From Jeotgalicoccus coquinae (GTDB lineage Bacteria > Bacillota > Bacilli > Staphylococcales > Salinicoccaceae), in contig NZ_JACHFF010000001.1 of NCBI RefSeq assembly GCF_014207425.1, positions 806,001 to 870,000 of the forward strand: DNA of 64,000 nt, given 5' to 3'. The position numbers and the translations under genes are program-made. Below the pieces are notes generated by a model. It worked only from the letters and a program-made list of their open reading frames with translations, had not been told where the DNA came from and ran no database searches. Shown here piece by piece: positions 25,869-35,159 of this stretch (position 1 is the first letter of the stretch; each line of letters begins with the position of its first letter).

Positions 25869-26426
25869 ATGATTTCAGTAAACGATTTTAAAACGGGACT
25901 TACAGTAGAAGTAGAAGGCAACATTTGGAGAGTAATGGACTTCCAGCACGTTAAACCGGGTAAAGGTGCGGCATTTGTACGCAGTAAATTAAAAAACCTT
26001 CGTAACGGCGCTATCCAGGAAAAAACTTTCAGAGCGGGCGAGAAAGTCGGCAGAGCTCAAATTGACAACATGAAGATGCAGTACTTATATGCAGACGGCG
26101 ACAGCTATGTATTTATGGACAACAACACTTACGAGCAGATCGAAATTCCTGCAGATCAGCTTGAGCACGAATTAAAATTCCTTAAAGAAAACATGCCTGT
26201 ATCAATTATGATGTACGGAAGCGAAACACTCGGAGTAGAACTTCCGAAAACTGTTGAGCTTGAAGTAACAGAAACTGAACCGGGAATTAAAGGTGACACT
26301 GCAAGTGGTGCATCTAAATCAGCAACACTTGAAACAGGGATTACACTTCAGGTGCCTTTATTCGTTAACCAGGGAGATATTCTGGTTGTTAACACTGATG
26401 AAGGTTCTTACGTTTCGAGAGCGTAA
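25869..26426 (+). CDS. efp: Translation elongation factor P
   Basis: A 185-residue three-domain factor that rescues ribosomes stalled at polyproline. The tip of domain I carries Lys32 in [10 protein letters not shown], the residue modified in other bacteria; in B. subtilis the modification is 5-aminopentanol. Its ATG follows CAGGAGG. It is paired with pepP in an operon closed by a hairpin at 26436-26462. Confidence 0.97.
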   Translation: MISVNDFKTGLTVEVEGNIWRVMDFQHVKPGKGAAFVRSKLKNLRNGAIQEKTFRAGEKVGRAQIDNMKMQYLYADGDSYVFMDNNTYEQIEIPADQLEHELKFLKENMPVSIMMYGSETLGVELPKTVELEVTETEPGIKGDTASGASKSATLETGITLQVPLFVNQGDILVVNTDEGSYVSRA

Positions 26427-26435
26427 TTACAGTTA

Positions 26436-26462
26436 AAGAGCAGTAATAAAATACTGCTCTTA
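26436..26462 (+). terminator. Hairpin after efp
   Basis: A perfect 10-bp stem (AAGAGCAGTA with TACTGCTCTT) around a 6-nt loop. The following T tract is broken (TAATTAAT), so termination may be partial. Confidence 0.65.
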
Positions 26463-26533
26463 ATTAATACTTGAATTGGTATGACCACCTATGTAAAATG
26501 TAGTACATATTATTTTATGGGAGAGTAAAACTA

Positions 26534-26971
26534 ATGAATTTAGAACAAGTCGATTCTTTAATTGAAAAAATGGAGCGTGCATCGCTTACTGAGATTTCTT
26601 ATAAAGACAAAGATGTGGATATTAAACTGAAAAGAGATTTATCACCGGCTGTTACACAGGTGCCGCAGACAGTACATACACAAAACGCACCGCAGGTGCC
26701 TCACACTCCGGCTAAAGAAGTTCAGCCTGAAGACGAAGGTCTCGTTGTCAGAGCGCCAATGGTCGGCACGTTCTACAAAGCGCCGTCACCAGAAGCGGAT
26801 GCTTACGTTAAAGTAGGGGACAAAGTATCAAGCACATCTGTTGTTTGTATTTTGGAAGCAATGAAATTATTCAACGAAATTCAGGCAGATGTATCCGGTG
26901 AAGTGACAGAGATTCTAGTAGACGACGGAGATATGGTTGAATACAATCAGCCATTATTCAGATTACGATGA
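26534..26971 (+). CDS. accB: Acetyl-CoA carboxylase biotin carboxyl carrier protein
   Basis: A 145-residue carrier with an N-terminal helical part, a Pro/Ala/Gln-rich linker (about 40-70) and a C-terminal biotinyl domain. Biotin attaches to Lys in the motif EAMKLFNEI. It shuttles CO2 between the carboxylase (AccC) and the carboxyltransferase (not in the window) in the first step of fatty acid synthesis. It overlaps accC by 4 nt. Confidence 0.96.
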   Translation: MNLEQVDSLIEKMERASLTEISYKDKDVDIKLKRDLSPAVTQVPQTVHTQNAPQVPHTPAKEVQPEDEGLVVRAPMVGTFYKAPSPEADAYVKVGDKVSSTSVVCILEAMKLFNEIQADVSGEVTEILVDDGDMVEYNQPLFRLR

Positions 26972-28317
26972 TTAAAAAAGTCTTAATCGCAAACCGCGGA
27001 GAAATTGCGGTTCGCATCATCCGTGCATGTCACGAACTTGGAATCGAAACTGTCAGTATATACTCTGAAGCAGACAAGGATAGTTTACACCGGAAACTAG
27101 CGACAGAATCTTACTGCATCGGACCAAAACTTTCAAAAGACAGCTACCTGGATATGATCGGTATTATTACGATTGCACAATCCACGGGCTGTGATGCAAT
27201 TCACCCCGGATACGGGTTTCTTGCTGAAAACAGTGATTTCGCAGAAATGTGTGAATCATCGAGCCTGATCTTTATCGGACCGATGTCTGAAACAATCTCT
27301 CTGATGGGTGTTAAAGACGTGGCGAAGAAAACGATGATCGAAGCGGACGTTCCGACAGTACCGGGCAGCGACGGAGTCGTTAAATCACTCGACGATGCTT
27401 ATGAAATTGCTGAGGAAATCGGCTATCCGATTATTATTAAAGCAAGCCACGGCGGCGGCGGTAAAGGTATCAGAGTCGCACGCGATAAAGCTGAGCTGAC
27501 TCAGAACTATAAATTAACCGAGCAGGAAGCTGAAAGTGCATTCGGCAATAAGAGTCTTTATATCGAGAAATATATTGAAAACTTCCGCCATGTGGAAATT
27601 CAAATACTTGGAGATTACCATGGCAACGTTGTTCATCTTGGAGAACGTGACTGTACAGTCCAGCGCCGTATGCAGAAACTCGTGGAAGAAGCGCCGAGTC
27701 CGGTAATCAGTGACCAGACGAGACGTGAAATGGGAGAAACTGCTGTACGAGCTGCGAAGAGCATCGATTACATCGGTGCCGGTACGATTGAATTCATTTA
27801 TGACCTTAACGACCATAAATACTACTTCATGGAAATGAACACGCGTATTCAGGTTGAGCATCCGGTAACAGAAATGATTACAGGTGTTGACCTTGTGAAA
27901 TCACAAATACAAGTGGCGATGCATGAAGAAATTCCTTATAAACAGGAAGACATTAAATTTGAAGGCCATGCATTTGAATTTAGAATAAACGCTGAGAACC
28001 CGTATAAAAACTTTATGCCGTCTGCAGGAAAGATTACAGAATTCCTTCAGCCCGGCGGATTCGGAGTAAGAATGGACACTGCATCATATGCAGGCTATGT
28101 CATTCCGCCGTATTACGATTCAATGATTGCCAAGCTGATTGTCCACGGTAAAAACCGTGAAGAAGCAATCCAAACAGCAAAACGCGCACTGGATGAGTTC
28201 CAGATCAGCGGAATCGATACGACAATTCCGTTCCACAAGAACATACTGTTAAACGAAGCGTTCCTGAATAATAACTACAATACTAACTTTCTTGCTGAGC
28301 AGGATATTATGAAGTAG
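26968..28317 (+). CDS. accC: Acetyl-CoA carboxylase biotin carboxylase subunit
   Basis: A 449-residue ATP-grasp enzyme that carboxylates biotin on AccB. It begins KKVLIANRGEIAVRIIRA. The glycine-rich ATP loop SHGGGGKGIRVA and the catalytic EMNTRIQVEHPVTE segment are intact. The ATGA overlap with accB implies coupled translation. A terminator follows within 10 nt. Confidence 0.97.
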   Translation: MIKKVLIANRGEIAVRIIRACHELGIETVSIYSEADKDSLHRKLATESYCIGPKLSKDSYLDMIGIITIAQSTGCDAIHPGYGFLAENSDFAEMCESSSLIFIGPMSETISLMGVKDVAKKTMIEADVPTVPGSDGVVKSLDDAYEIAEEIGYPIIIKASHGGGGKGIRVARDKAELTQNYKLTEQEAESAFGNKSLYIEKYIENFRHVEIQILGDYHGNVVHLGERDCTVQRRMQKLVEEAPSPVISDQTRREMGETAVRAAKSIDYIGAGTIEFIYDLNDHKYYFMEMNTRIQVEHPVTEMITGVDLVKSQIQVAMHEEIPYKQEDIKFEGHAFEFRINAENPYKNFMPSAGKITEFLQPGGFGVRMDTASYAGYVIPPYYDSMIAKLIVHGKNREEAIQTAKRALDEFQISGIDTTIPFHKNILLNEAFLNNNYNTNFLAEQDIMK

Positions 28318-28324
28318 AAAATTC

Positions 28325-28366
28325 AACCGTCTTTTTATTCCTATGCGGAATAGAGAGACGGTTTTT
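28325..28366 (+). terminator. Terminator of accBC
   Basis: An outer 8-bp stem (AACCGTCT with AGACGGTT) and an inner ATTCC/GGAAT stem are followed by TTTTT-type sequence. Confidence 0.8.
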
Positions 28367-28422
28367 ATCCTCTGTAAATTAGGGTAGAGATTATTAAACC
28401 CGAATGAAGGGGACTAAGACCA

Positions 28423-28533
28423 ATGAATAATTTCCTTGAAGTGTATAACGATGAAGTGAAAAATGTTCAAAAGACCGGCAATAAACAAAGCGGGGAATTT
28501 TTAAACTCACCCGGGGATTCCCAATCTAATTGA
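28423..28533 (+). CDS. Candidate 36-residue small protein, unknown
   Basis: In the 362-bp gap between accC and the asp23-like gene, an ATG at 28423 has AAGGGG 10 nt upstream and opens a hydrophilic 36-codon frame ending at TGA. The product has no membrane helix and begins MNNFLEVYNDEV. A GGGGAAT/ATTCCC pair near its end may be an RNA stem instead. I do not recognise it. The rest of the gap holds the accC terminator, the 17-bp motif shared with comG and the promoter of the next operon. Confidence 0.3.
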   Translation: MNNFLEVYNDEVKNVQKTGNKQSGEFLNSPGDSQSN

Positions 28534-28575
28534 CTAAACCCGCAAATAGACATATATTTAAAATAACAAAAACAG

Positions 28576-28592
28576 CAGTTTTACTATTTTTG
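28576..28592 (+). promoter_or_regulatory. 17-bp motif identical to one upstream of comGA
   Basis: CAGTTTTACTATTTTTG is found here and at 16815-16831 on the same strand, in both cases 83-88 nt before the next recognised start codon. It contains T tracts spaced by five bases. It may be a shared regulatory site; function unknown. Confidence 0.4.
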
Positions 28593-28679
28593 AACGTGCT
28601 GAAATGTTTATAAATCCATTCAGTAAACCATTTAATATTACCCGCATCACATGATATAATAAAACAGTGAGGTGATTAT

Positions 28680-29030
28680 ATGATTTTACAAAATCATAAT
28701 ACAAATTTGGGCAGCATCGAAATTTCCAGTGAAGTCATTGAAGTAATCGCGAGTATTGCGGTTGAAGAAACTAAAGGCGTTCACTCATTGCAAAATAATT
28801 TTGCCAGTGGTAATATCGAAAAGATTGGGAAGAAATTCCGTGGTCGCGGTGTTAAAGTCGAGACGAAAGATGATCAGATTCACATTGCGATTTACGTCGT
28901 ATTATCAACCGACCGGAACGTTCACAGCGTAGCTGAGCGTATTCAGGAAAATGTTAAACAAGCTGTAAATGATATGCTCGAAGTCACAGTTAACGAAACT
29001 AACGTGCACATCGTCAATATTATTAAATAA
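28680..29030 (+). CDS. Asp23/Gls24 family envelope stress protein (YqhY-like)
   Basis: A 116-residue cytoplasmic protein of the Asp23/DUF322 family. It shows ISSEVIEVIASIAVEETKGV at the start and the VAERIQENVKQAV helix near the end. In Firmicutes this paralogue sits between accC and nusB (YqhY in B. subtilis) and has been linked to control of acetyl-CoA carboxylase; that role is family knowledge, not shown here. TATAAT lies shortly upstream and GAGGTGA precedes the ATG. nusB follows after 26 nt. Confidence 0.88.
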   Translation: MILQNHNTNLGSIEISSEVIEVIASIAVEETKGVHSLQNNFASGNIEKIGKKFRGRGVKVETKDDQIHIAIYVVLSTDRNVHSVAERIQENVKQAVNDMLEVTVNETNVHIVNIIK

Positions 29031-29056
29031 GTTAATAGATAGGTTTAGGTGTAAGC

Positions 29057-29440
29057 ATGAAAAGACATGAACAACGCAAGAAAGCATTTCAGCTGTTATT
29101 TCAGACAGACAAAAACGTCGTTGAGCTGAAAGATGCACGTTTTTACGAAGTGTATCAGACTGAAACATTTGTTAAGTCGGTAGTCGATTACTACATTCAC
29201 AACCAGGAAACAGTAAATGATGAAATCAGCCGTTACTTAACAGGATATACGATTGAACGTATATCAAAAGTGGAAAGAAATATATTACGCCTCGCGGTAA
29301 GTGAATTGCAAAGTCACGGCGCACCTGTAAAGGTCGTTATCGATGAAGCAATCAAACTCGCAAAAAATTACGGTGACAAAGACAGCCACCGTTTTGTAAA
29401 CGGGGTACTGAAGAACTTTGCCGTGCAGAATGAAGGTTAG
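29057..29440 (+). CDS. nusB: Transcription antitermination factor NusB
   Basis: A 127-residue all-helical RNA-binding factor that works with NusE (S10) in rRNA antitermination. It begins KRHEQRKKAFQLLFQ and ends with VIDEAIKLAKNYGDKDSHRFVNGVLKN (positions about 95-120), both typical. It is followed by xseA after 6 nt, so both are in one operon with the asp23-like gene. Confidence 0.95.
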   Translation: MKRHEQRKKAFQLLFQTDKNVVELKDARFYEVYQTETFVKSVVDYYIHNQETVNDEISRYLTGYTIERISKVERNILRLAVSELQSHGAPVKVVIDEAIKLAKNYGDKDSHRFVNGVLKNFAVQNEG

Positions 29441-29446
29441 GTAAAA

Positions 29447-30787
29447 ATGGATAGTACAAAGTATTTATCAGTTCAGTCCTTAACAAAATATATTAAATAT
29501 AAATTTGAAAAAGACCCGTACCTGCAACGGGTCTTTCTTAAAGGTGAGCTGTCGAATGTGAAACATCATTCGAACGGCCACATATATTTTTCTATAAAAG
29601 ATGACAAGTCTGTCATCAGTGCGGTCATGTTCAGATACGATGCTGAAAAGCTGAATTTCAAACCCGAAGAAGGGCAGAATGTGCTTTTGGCCGGCAACAT
29701 TACTCTGTACGAAGCCCGCGGACAATACCAGATTTACGTAAAAGAAATGCAGATTGACGGTATTGGCCAGCTGTTTTTAAAACTGGAGCAGAATAAAGAA
29801 CTGCTGAAGAAAAAAGGTTATTTGAATCCGGAGCATAAAAAGCCGATCCCGGCTTTCCCGGAACATATTGCCATCGTCTCGTCCAGTACGAGTGCGGCAA
29901 TTAAAGATATGATAACCACTTTAACGCGGAGATATCCGCTCGTTAAGGTGACTTTATTAAATACATACGTACAGGGCGGACGCAGTCAGGAAAGTGTGCT
30001 GACAAATCTGAGCCGCGCGGACAGGCTTGGTGTGGATACTGTCATCCTTGCACGCGGCGGGGGTTCTATAGAGGATCTCTGGACGTTTAACGAGCTGGAA
30101 GTTGCCCTTCAGGTATTTAATATGAATACACCGGTTATTACAGGTGTCGGTCATGAGACAGATAGTACACTGGTCGATTACGTGAGTGATTTACGTGCTC
30201 CGACGCCGACTGCTGCTGCAGAACAGGCAGTGCCGAATATCAGAGATTTAAATCTCCGTCTCGGTGAACTGCACAGACAGTTCGACAGTCTGATAATGTC
30301 TAAAATTGACCGTTCCAAAAAGCACCTGGAAAGTTTAGCGGACTACTATAAATTTAAAAATCCGAATTTATTATATACGGAACAGACTGAAAAGCTCAGA
30401 GATTTAACGATGACACTCGACAATTATATGTCGTCATCGCTGCTGCAGCACCGTCATCTGCTCGACAGAAATACGGCGGCACTGTCATATAACAATCCGG
30501 CACCGCGTATCAGAGATTCAAAACAGGAGCAAAAGAGAATGGAAGATGAACTTAAACGCCGGATGAAAACAGTACTCGACCGGAAAACAGAACGTCTTGC
30601 AGGCAATATTAATGTGCTGGAATCAGTCAGCCCGGTGCAGATATTAAAAAGAGGCTATTCTTATACTACGTTTAATAATAAAATAGTCACAGAAGCAAAA
30701 AACTTAAAAGTTGGCGATGTGATTGAAACATCATTTAATCAGGGCACAGTCAGCGCGAAAGTGACAGAGGTGAATACAGATGACTAA
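29447..30787 (+). CDS. xseA: Exodeoxyribonuclease VII large subunit
   Basis: A 446-residue subunit of ExoVII, which degrades single-stranded DNA to oligonucleotides. The N-terminal OB-fold (about 10-100) is followed by the catalytic domain with [14 protein letters not shown] and [28 protein letters not shown] (split over about 225-260), then a coiled-coil region. The small subunit xseB overlaps it by 8 nt. The ribosome site before ATG 29447 is a modest AAGGTTAGG. Confidence 0.95.
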   Translation: MDSTKYLSVQSLTKYIKYKFEKDPYLQRVFLKGELSNVKHHSNGHIYFSIKDDKSVISAVMFRYDAEKLNFKPEEGQNVLLAGNITLYEARGQYQIYVKEMQIDGIGQLFLKLEQNKELLKKKGYLNPEHKKPIPAFPEHIAIVSSSTSAAIKDMITTLTRRYPLVKVTLLNTYVQGGRSQESVLTNLSRADRLGVDTVILARGGGSIEDLWTFNELEVALQVFNMNTPVITGVGHETDSTLVDYVSDLRAPTPTAAAEQAVPNIRDLNLRLGELHRQFDSLIMSKIDRSKKHLESLADYYKFKNPNLLYTEQTEKLRDLTMTLDNYMSSSLLQHRHLLDRNTAALSYNNPAPRIRDSKQEQKRMEDELKRRMKTVLDRKTERLAGNINVLESVSPVQILKRGYSYTTFNNKIVTEAKNLKVGDVIETSFNQGTVSAKVTEVNTDD

Positions 30788-30989
30788 AAATGATCAGACT
30801 TTTGAAATGAAAATGACGAGATTGGAAACAATCGTTAAGTCACTTGATGAAGAGGAAGTATCCCTTCAGAAGTCGCTGGAACTTTATCAGGAAGGTATTA
30901 AACTTTCCCAGGAGTGCGACAACATACTGAAAAACGCAGAGTTAAAAGTTGAAGAACTGAATAAGGATACTGACAATGATGAAGAATAA
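30780..30989 (+). CDS. xseB: Exodeoxyribonuclease VII small subunit
   Basis: A 69-residue helical protein with the family core [19 protein letters not shown] and a following [15 protein letters not shown] helix. It assembles on the coiled coil of XseA. It overlaps both xseA and ispA, showing tight translational coupling in the order xseA-xseB-ispA found across Firmicutes. Confidence 0.95.
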   Translation: MTKNDQTFEMKMTRLETIVKSLDEEEVSLQKSLELYQEGIKLSQECDNILKNAELKVEELNKDTDNDEE

Positions 30990-31854
30990 TATATCTTACA
31001 TCGATAAAGTCAGGGAAAACATTCTGGATCATCTTAAAACATATCAGCATTCCGAGACGATTTACAATGCGAGTAAATATTCTATTGAAGCCGGCGGTAA
31101 AGGACTGCGTCCTTTGCTGTTATTTACTGCGCTTGAAGCACTTGATACAGATATTGAAAAGGGTATCAGTGCAGCGTCTGCGATAGAGATGATTCATACG
31201 TATTCTCTTATTCACGATGACTTGCCTGCTATGGACAATGATGATTTAAGACGCGGCAAGCCGACGAATCATATCGTTTTCGGCGAAGCGGCTGCAATTC
31301 TTGCAGGAGATAATCTGCTTAACGAGAGCTTTAATGTGATTGCTAAAGATAAAAACTTATCTGCAGAAGTCAGAATTAAACTCGTTGAAACTATTTCAAA
31401 CAGAAGCGGACAGTCGGGCATGATCAGTGGACAAATGCTTGATATTGAAGCGGAAAACCGTAAAACTTCGCTCGAAGAACTGGAATCAATCCACGCGTAT
31501 AAAACCGGCGCACTGATTAAAGCACCGGTACTGTCAGCATGTATTATTGCCCAGGCAGCACCTGAGATTTCAGAACGTCTGGAAAAATTCAGCGAAGTCA
31601 TCGGTGTCCTGTTCCAGATTAAAGATGATATTTTAGACCTTGAAGGTAATCCTGAACTGACAGGTAAAAATACAGGCAGTGACGCCAAAAAAGGTAAAGT
31701 AACTTATATCAGTGAACTTGGACTGAACGGAGCGAAAGAAGCATTAGCCAAAAAAGTCAGTGAGGCAAACAGCATCCTTAACAGTCTGGATGAGTTAATA
31801 TCGACAGCGGGATTACGTAAAATCGTTCAGATGTTTGCTGAAAGAGATCAATGA
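30976..31854 (+). CDS. ispA: Farnesyl diphosphate synthase / short-chain prenyltransferase
   Basis: A 292-residue prenyl elongating enzyme. The first aspartate-rich motif is [14 protein letters not shown] and the second is FQIKDDILD. It condenses isopentenyl diphosphate with allylic substrates to farnesyl diphosphate. It follows xseB with a 14-nt overlap. dxs, the first gene of the MEP pathway, comes next after a terminator. One of two adjacent ATG codons (30976, 30979) starts it. Confidence 0.95.
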   Translation: MMKNNISYIDKVRENILDHLKTYQHSETIYNASKYSIEAGGKGLRPLLLFTALEALDTDIEKGISAASAIEMIHTYSLIHDDLPAMDNDDLRRGKPTNHIVFGEAAAILAGDNLLNESFNVIAKDKNLSAEVRIKLVETISNRSGQSGMISGQMLDIEAENRKTSLEELESIHAYKTGALIKAPVLSACIIAQAAPEISERLEKFSEVIGVLFQIKDDILDLEGNPELTGKNTGSDAKKGKVTYISELGLNGAKEALAKKVSEANSILNSLDELISTAGLRKIVQMFAERDQ

Positions 31855-31887
31855 TAATTCATATGTCAGTATGAATTATCATTTTTC
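31853..31887 (+). terminator. Terminator after ispA
   Basis: A perfect 11-bp AT-rich stem (GATAATTCATA with TATGAATTATC) around a 6-nt loop, followed by ATTTTTC. The stop codon of ispA lies in the stem. Confidence 0.75.
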
Positions 31888-31948
31888 TTTTTGGTCCGAT
31901 GATTAAAGTGTTATAATTATTATTAGTAAAATTAAAGGTGGTTGCTAT

Positions 31949-33841
31949 ATGAATATATATAGTATTGACGAGCCTGCATTCTTGAAAAATTTAAATGAAG
32001 AAGAGCTCGTACAACTAGCAAGTGACATAAGAGAATTTCTCATCGAGTCATGTGCAGTAACAGGCGGCCACATCGGAGCAAACTTAGGTGTTGTTGAATT
32101 GACAATCGCACTTCATAAGTACTTTGATTCACCGTCGGACAAACTGATTTTCGATGTAGGGCATCAGGCATATATTCACAAAATTTTAACGGGAAGAAGT
32201 GCGGATTTCGCAACGCTCAGACAATATAAAGGTTTATGCGGATTTCCAAAAATGCGCGAAAGTGAACACGATGTATGGGAAGCGGGCCATTCATCGACGT
32301 CGCTGTCAGCAGCGATGGGCTTTGCAAAAGCGCGTGATATAAAAGGTGAAAAAAATCACGTTGTCCCGATTATCGGTGACGGCGCATTAACCGGCGGTAT
32401 GGCCCTTGAGGCATTAAATCATATCGGCAGCGATAAGACGAACATGACGATTATTTTAAACGATAACGAAATGAGTATCGCTCCGAACGTCGGGGCCCTT
32501 CATAACATGCTCGGACGTATGAGAACGAACACACAGTACAACAAATTTAAACACGGTGCTGAAGGGTTTATCGAGCGTCTGCCGCAGGTCGGCACAACGC
32601 TTCGCGACCTTGCTGACCGTTTTAAAGACAGTACGAAATATATGTTTGTCGACGGCATTTTCTTTGAAGAGCTCGGCATTAAATATATCGGTCCGGTCGA
32701 TGGTCATAACTTCGAAGATCTCGGTGCTGCAATTAAAACATCCAAAGAATATAACGGTCCGGTCATTATTCACGTGATTACTAAAAAAGGTAAAGGCTAT
32801 CATCCTGCAGAACACGATAAACTTGGTATCTGGCATGGTCTTGGACCGTACAAAATCGATACTGGCGAAGTACTCGGCACGAAGAAAACCGAATCGTGGA
32901 GTGCATTCATGTCGAACACTGTACTCGACCGCGCTCATAAAGATGAATCTATCGTCGCAATGACACCGGCTATGCCTGTCGGCAGCAAACTGACTAAATT
33001 CCAAAACGAACTGCCTGAACGTTTCTTTGATACCGGCATTGCGGAACAGCACGCCGTTACAATGGCAGCAGGTATGGCGGCTGCAGGTATGAAACCATAT
33101 CTTGCAATCTATTCGACGTTTTTACAGCGCGGTTACGACCAGCTGCTTCATGACGTGGACAGACAGAATCTCGATGTATTATTAGGTATTGACCGCAGCG
33201 GTCTTGTCGGTGCAGACGGTGAAACACACCAGGGTGTATTCGACATCAGCTTTATCGCTCCGCTGCCAAACATCACTCTGATGATGCCGAGAGACGAAAA
33301 AGAAGCTGAAATGATGATTGATTTATCATTTGCAACACCGGGTCCGATGGCGATCCGTTATCCGCGGGGCAACGTGTACGGCATCGATATGACAGAAGAC
33401 CGCGGTCCGCTTGAAATCGGCAGCTGGGAAGTGCTCCGTGAAGGTGCAGATGCTGCATTAATTTCTTACGGTCCAACGCTTCAGACTGTTATGGAAGCTG
33501 CAGAAAACTTAAGCAGAGAAGGCATTGAAGTTAAAGTTATCAATGCACGCTTTATCAAGCCGCTTGATAACGGTATGCTTAACGCGCTCGGCGACAGTGA
33601 CATTCCAGTGTTTGTTATTGAAGAAGCAATGCTTGCAGGCGGACTCGGCAGCATGATTTCAACTTATATGAATGATCAGCTGTACACGAATAAAATTCAG
33701 CGTCTCGGCATCGATAACGAATATATCGAGCACGGTGATGTGGATCTGCTGCTCCGTGATATCGGTATTACAGCAGAAAACATTGTACTCCGGACGAAAC
33801 AGCTGACAGGGGAAACGCATGAAAAAAATACGAATCGATGA
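31949..33841 (+). CDS. dxs: 1-deoxy-D-xylulose-5-phosphate synthase
   Basis: A 630-residue thiamine diphosphate enzyme that joins pyruvate and glyceraldehyde 3-phosphate, the entry step of the MEP pathway. The ThDP-binding segment [18 protein letters not shown], the [13 protein letters not shown] motif and the transketolase segment [15 protein letters not shown] are intact. TATAAT at 31912-31917 and AAAGGTGG are upstream. It overlaps tlyA by 23 nt. Staphylococci generally lack dxs, so this is a useful lineage marker. Confidence 0.96.
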   Translation: MNIYSIDEPAFLKNLNEEELVQLASDIREFLIESCAVTGGHIGANLGVVELTIALHKYFDSPSDKLIFDVGHQAYIHKILTGRSADFATLRQYKGLCGFPKMRESEHDVWEAGHSSTSLSAAMGFAKARDIKGEKNHVVPIIGDGALTGGMALEALNHIGSDKTNMTIILNDNEMSIAPNVGALHNMLGRMRTNTQYNKFKHGAEGFIERLPQVGTTLRDLADRFKDSTKYMFVDGIFFEELGIKYIGPVDGHNFEDLGAAIKTSKEYNGPVIIHVITKKGKGYHPAEHDKLGIWHGLGPYKIDTGEVLGTKKTESWSAFMSNTVLDRAHKDESIVAMTPAMPVGSKLTKFQNELPERFFDTGIAEQHAVTMAAGMAAAGMKPYLAIYSTFLQRGYDQLLHDVDRQNLDVLLGIDRSGLVGADGETHQGVFDISFIAPLPNITLMMPRDEKEAEMMIDLSFATPGPMAIRYPRGNVYGIDMTEDRGPLEIGSWEVLREGADAALISYGPTLQTVMEAAENLSREGIEVKVINARFIKPLDNGMLNALGDSDIPVFVIEEAMLAGGLGSMISTYMNDQLYTNKIQRLGIDNEYIEHGDVDLLLRDIGITAENIVLRTKQLTGETHEKNTNR

Positions 33842-34604
33842 ATATATTTTTGAACATTTCAATGTCGGTTCAATTGACGATATAAAGAAATTAATCATGG
33901 CAGGGAAAGTATTGAATAATAATGAACCTGTCTATAAAGCCTCGGATAAAATTGCGCCGGACAAAGCCCACGTCAGATTTAAAAACGTGAAACAGTTTGT
34001 CTCAAGAGGCGGATTAAAACTAAAACATGCCATCGATTCATTCGGACTGGATGTAAAAGACAGAGTAATGCTCGATATCGGTTCTTCAACAGGCGGCTTT
34101 ACCGACTGCGCACTGCAGCATGGGGCGAAATACGTCTATGCTGTCGATGTCGGTACGAATCAGCTTGCCTACCAGCTCCGTATCGATGAGCGTGTCTGTG
34201 TAATGGAACAGACGAACTTTAAAGACACAGTTATCGAAAACTTCGATCCGCTGCCGGAAGTCATCTCAATCGATGTATCCTTTACATCGATCGTGCCGAT
34301 TCTCCGTCACATAAAATCTCTGTTTAAAGACGAAATAGAAATTGCCGCTTTAATTAAGCCGCAGTTTGAAAGCTATCTTGAAGAACGTGAAGACAGCGGT
34401 ATTATTACGAACCCCGATACGCATTACCAGGTGATTCAGCGCGTGCTGAAGGAATGCGGATTACTGGGTCTTAATCCTGCTGCAGTTGACCGCTCTCCCA
34501 TTACCGGAACTAAAGGAAATATAGAATATTTATTTTATCTGACCGGCAGTGAAACTGAATATGCATTAACAGACAAGGACATCAAAACCGTCGTGTACGG
34601 CTGA
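33819..34604 (+). CDS. TlyA family rRNA (cytidine-2'-O)-methyltransferase
   Basis: A 261-residue protein with an N-terminal S4-type RNA-binding domain (about 3-60) and a Rossmann methyltransferase domain with the SAM motif [15 protein letters not shown]. It is the YqxC/TlyA group; in mycobacteria TlyA methylates both rRNAs, and the substrate here is inferred. It starts inside the end of dxs and precedes argR and recN, the conserved order of Bacillus. Confidence 0.9.
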   Translation: MKKIRIDEYIFEHFNVGSIDDIKKLIMAGKVLNNNEPVYKASDKIAPDKAHVRFKNVKQFVSRGGLKLKHAIDSFGLDVKDRVMLDIGSSTGGFTDCALQHGAKYVYAVDVGTNQLAYQLRIDERVCVMEQTNFKDTVIENFDPLPEVISIDVSFTSIVPILRHIKSLFKDEIEIAALIKPQFESYLEEREDSGIITNPDTHYQVIQRVLKECGLLGLNPAAVDRSPITGTKGNIEYLFYLTGSETEYALTDKDIKTVVYG

Positions 34605-34648
34605 TGTCTTTGTTTTTGCTATGCAATTTGAACGCCGTATGATAGTAT

Positions 34649-34666
34649 AATGAATAAATATTCAAC
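34649..34666 (+). promoter_or_regulatory. ARG box on the argR promoter
   Basis: AATGAATAAATATTCAAC matches the ArgR operator consensus (AATGAATAATTATTCA-type) very well. It directly follows and overlaps a TATAAT at 34646-34651 and lies 27 nt before argR. ArgR bound here would block its own transcription. Confidence 0.8.
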
Positions 34667-34692
34667 GTTACATTTATAAAGGGGGGATTTTA

Positions 34693-35145
34693 ATGTCTAA
34701 TAAATCAATCAGACAAATTAAAATCAGGGAAATCATTACGAATAACCGCATCGAGACACAGGAAGAGCTTGTAGATAAACTTATAGACCACAAGTTCAAT
34801 GTCACTCAGGCTACAGTATCAAGAGATATAAAAGAGCTGCAGCTGATTAAAGTCCCGTCACCGGGCGGAGAATATGTTTACAGCATGCCGAAAGACCGAC
34901 AGTACCATCCGCTCGAAAAACTGGGCCGCTATCTGATGGACAGTTTTGTAAAACTGGATTTTACAGAAAATCTGCTCGTCTTAAAAACACTGCCGGGTAA
35001 TGCGCAGTCAATCGGTGCGATTATCGATCAGCTTGAATGGGAAGAAGTTGTCGGCACAATTTGCGGAGATGACACATGTCTGTTAATATGCCGCGATGAA
35101 GAATCACAGCAATTAATTAAGGATCGAATTTTTAATCTTATTTAA
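34693..35145 (+). CDS. argR: Arginine repressor ArgR (AhrC)
   Basis: A 150-residue regulator. The N-terminal winged helix (about 1-70) shows [16 protein letters not shown], and the C-terminal oligomerisation and arginine-binding domain contains [11 protein letters not shown] and [12 protein letters not shown] (with the acidic arginine contacts). With arginine it represses arginine synthesis and activates catabolism. An ARG box upstream points to autoregulation, and argGH at 12.7 kb is a likely target. The ribosome site is GGGGGG. Confidence 0.95.
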   Translation: MSNKSIRQIKIREIITNNRIETQEELVDKLIDHKFNVTQATVSRDIKELQLIKVPSPGGEYVYSMPKDRQYHPLEKLGRYLMDSFVKLDFTENLLVLKTLPGNAQSIGAIIDQLEWEEVVGTICGDDTCLLICRDEESQQLIKDRIFNLI

Positions 35146-35159
35146 CCGGGGTGTTTAAT

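Noticed and set aside
32456-33052. Antisense open frame inside dxs
   Set aside because: The composition is that of a shadow frame; dxs on the other strand is intact and motif-rich.
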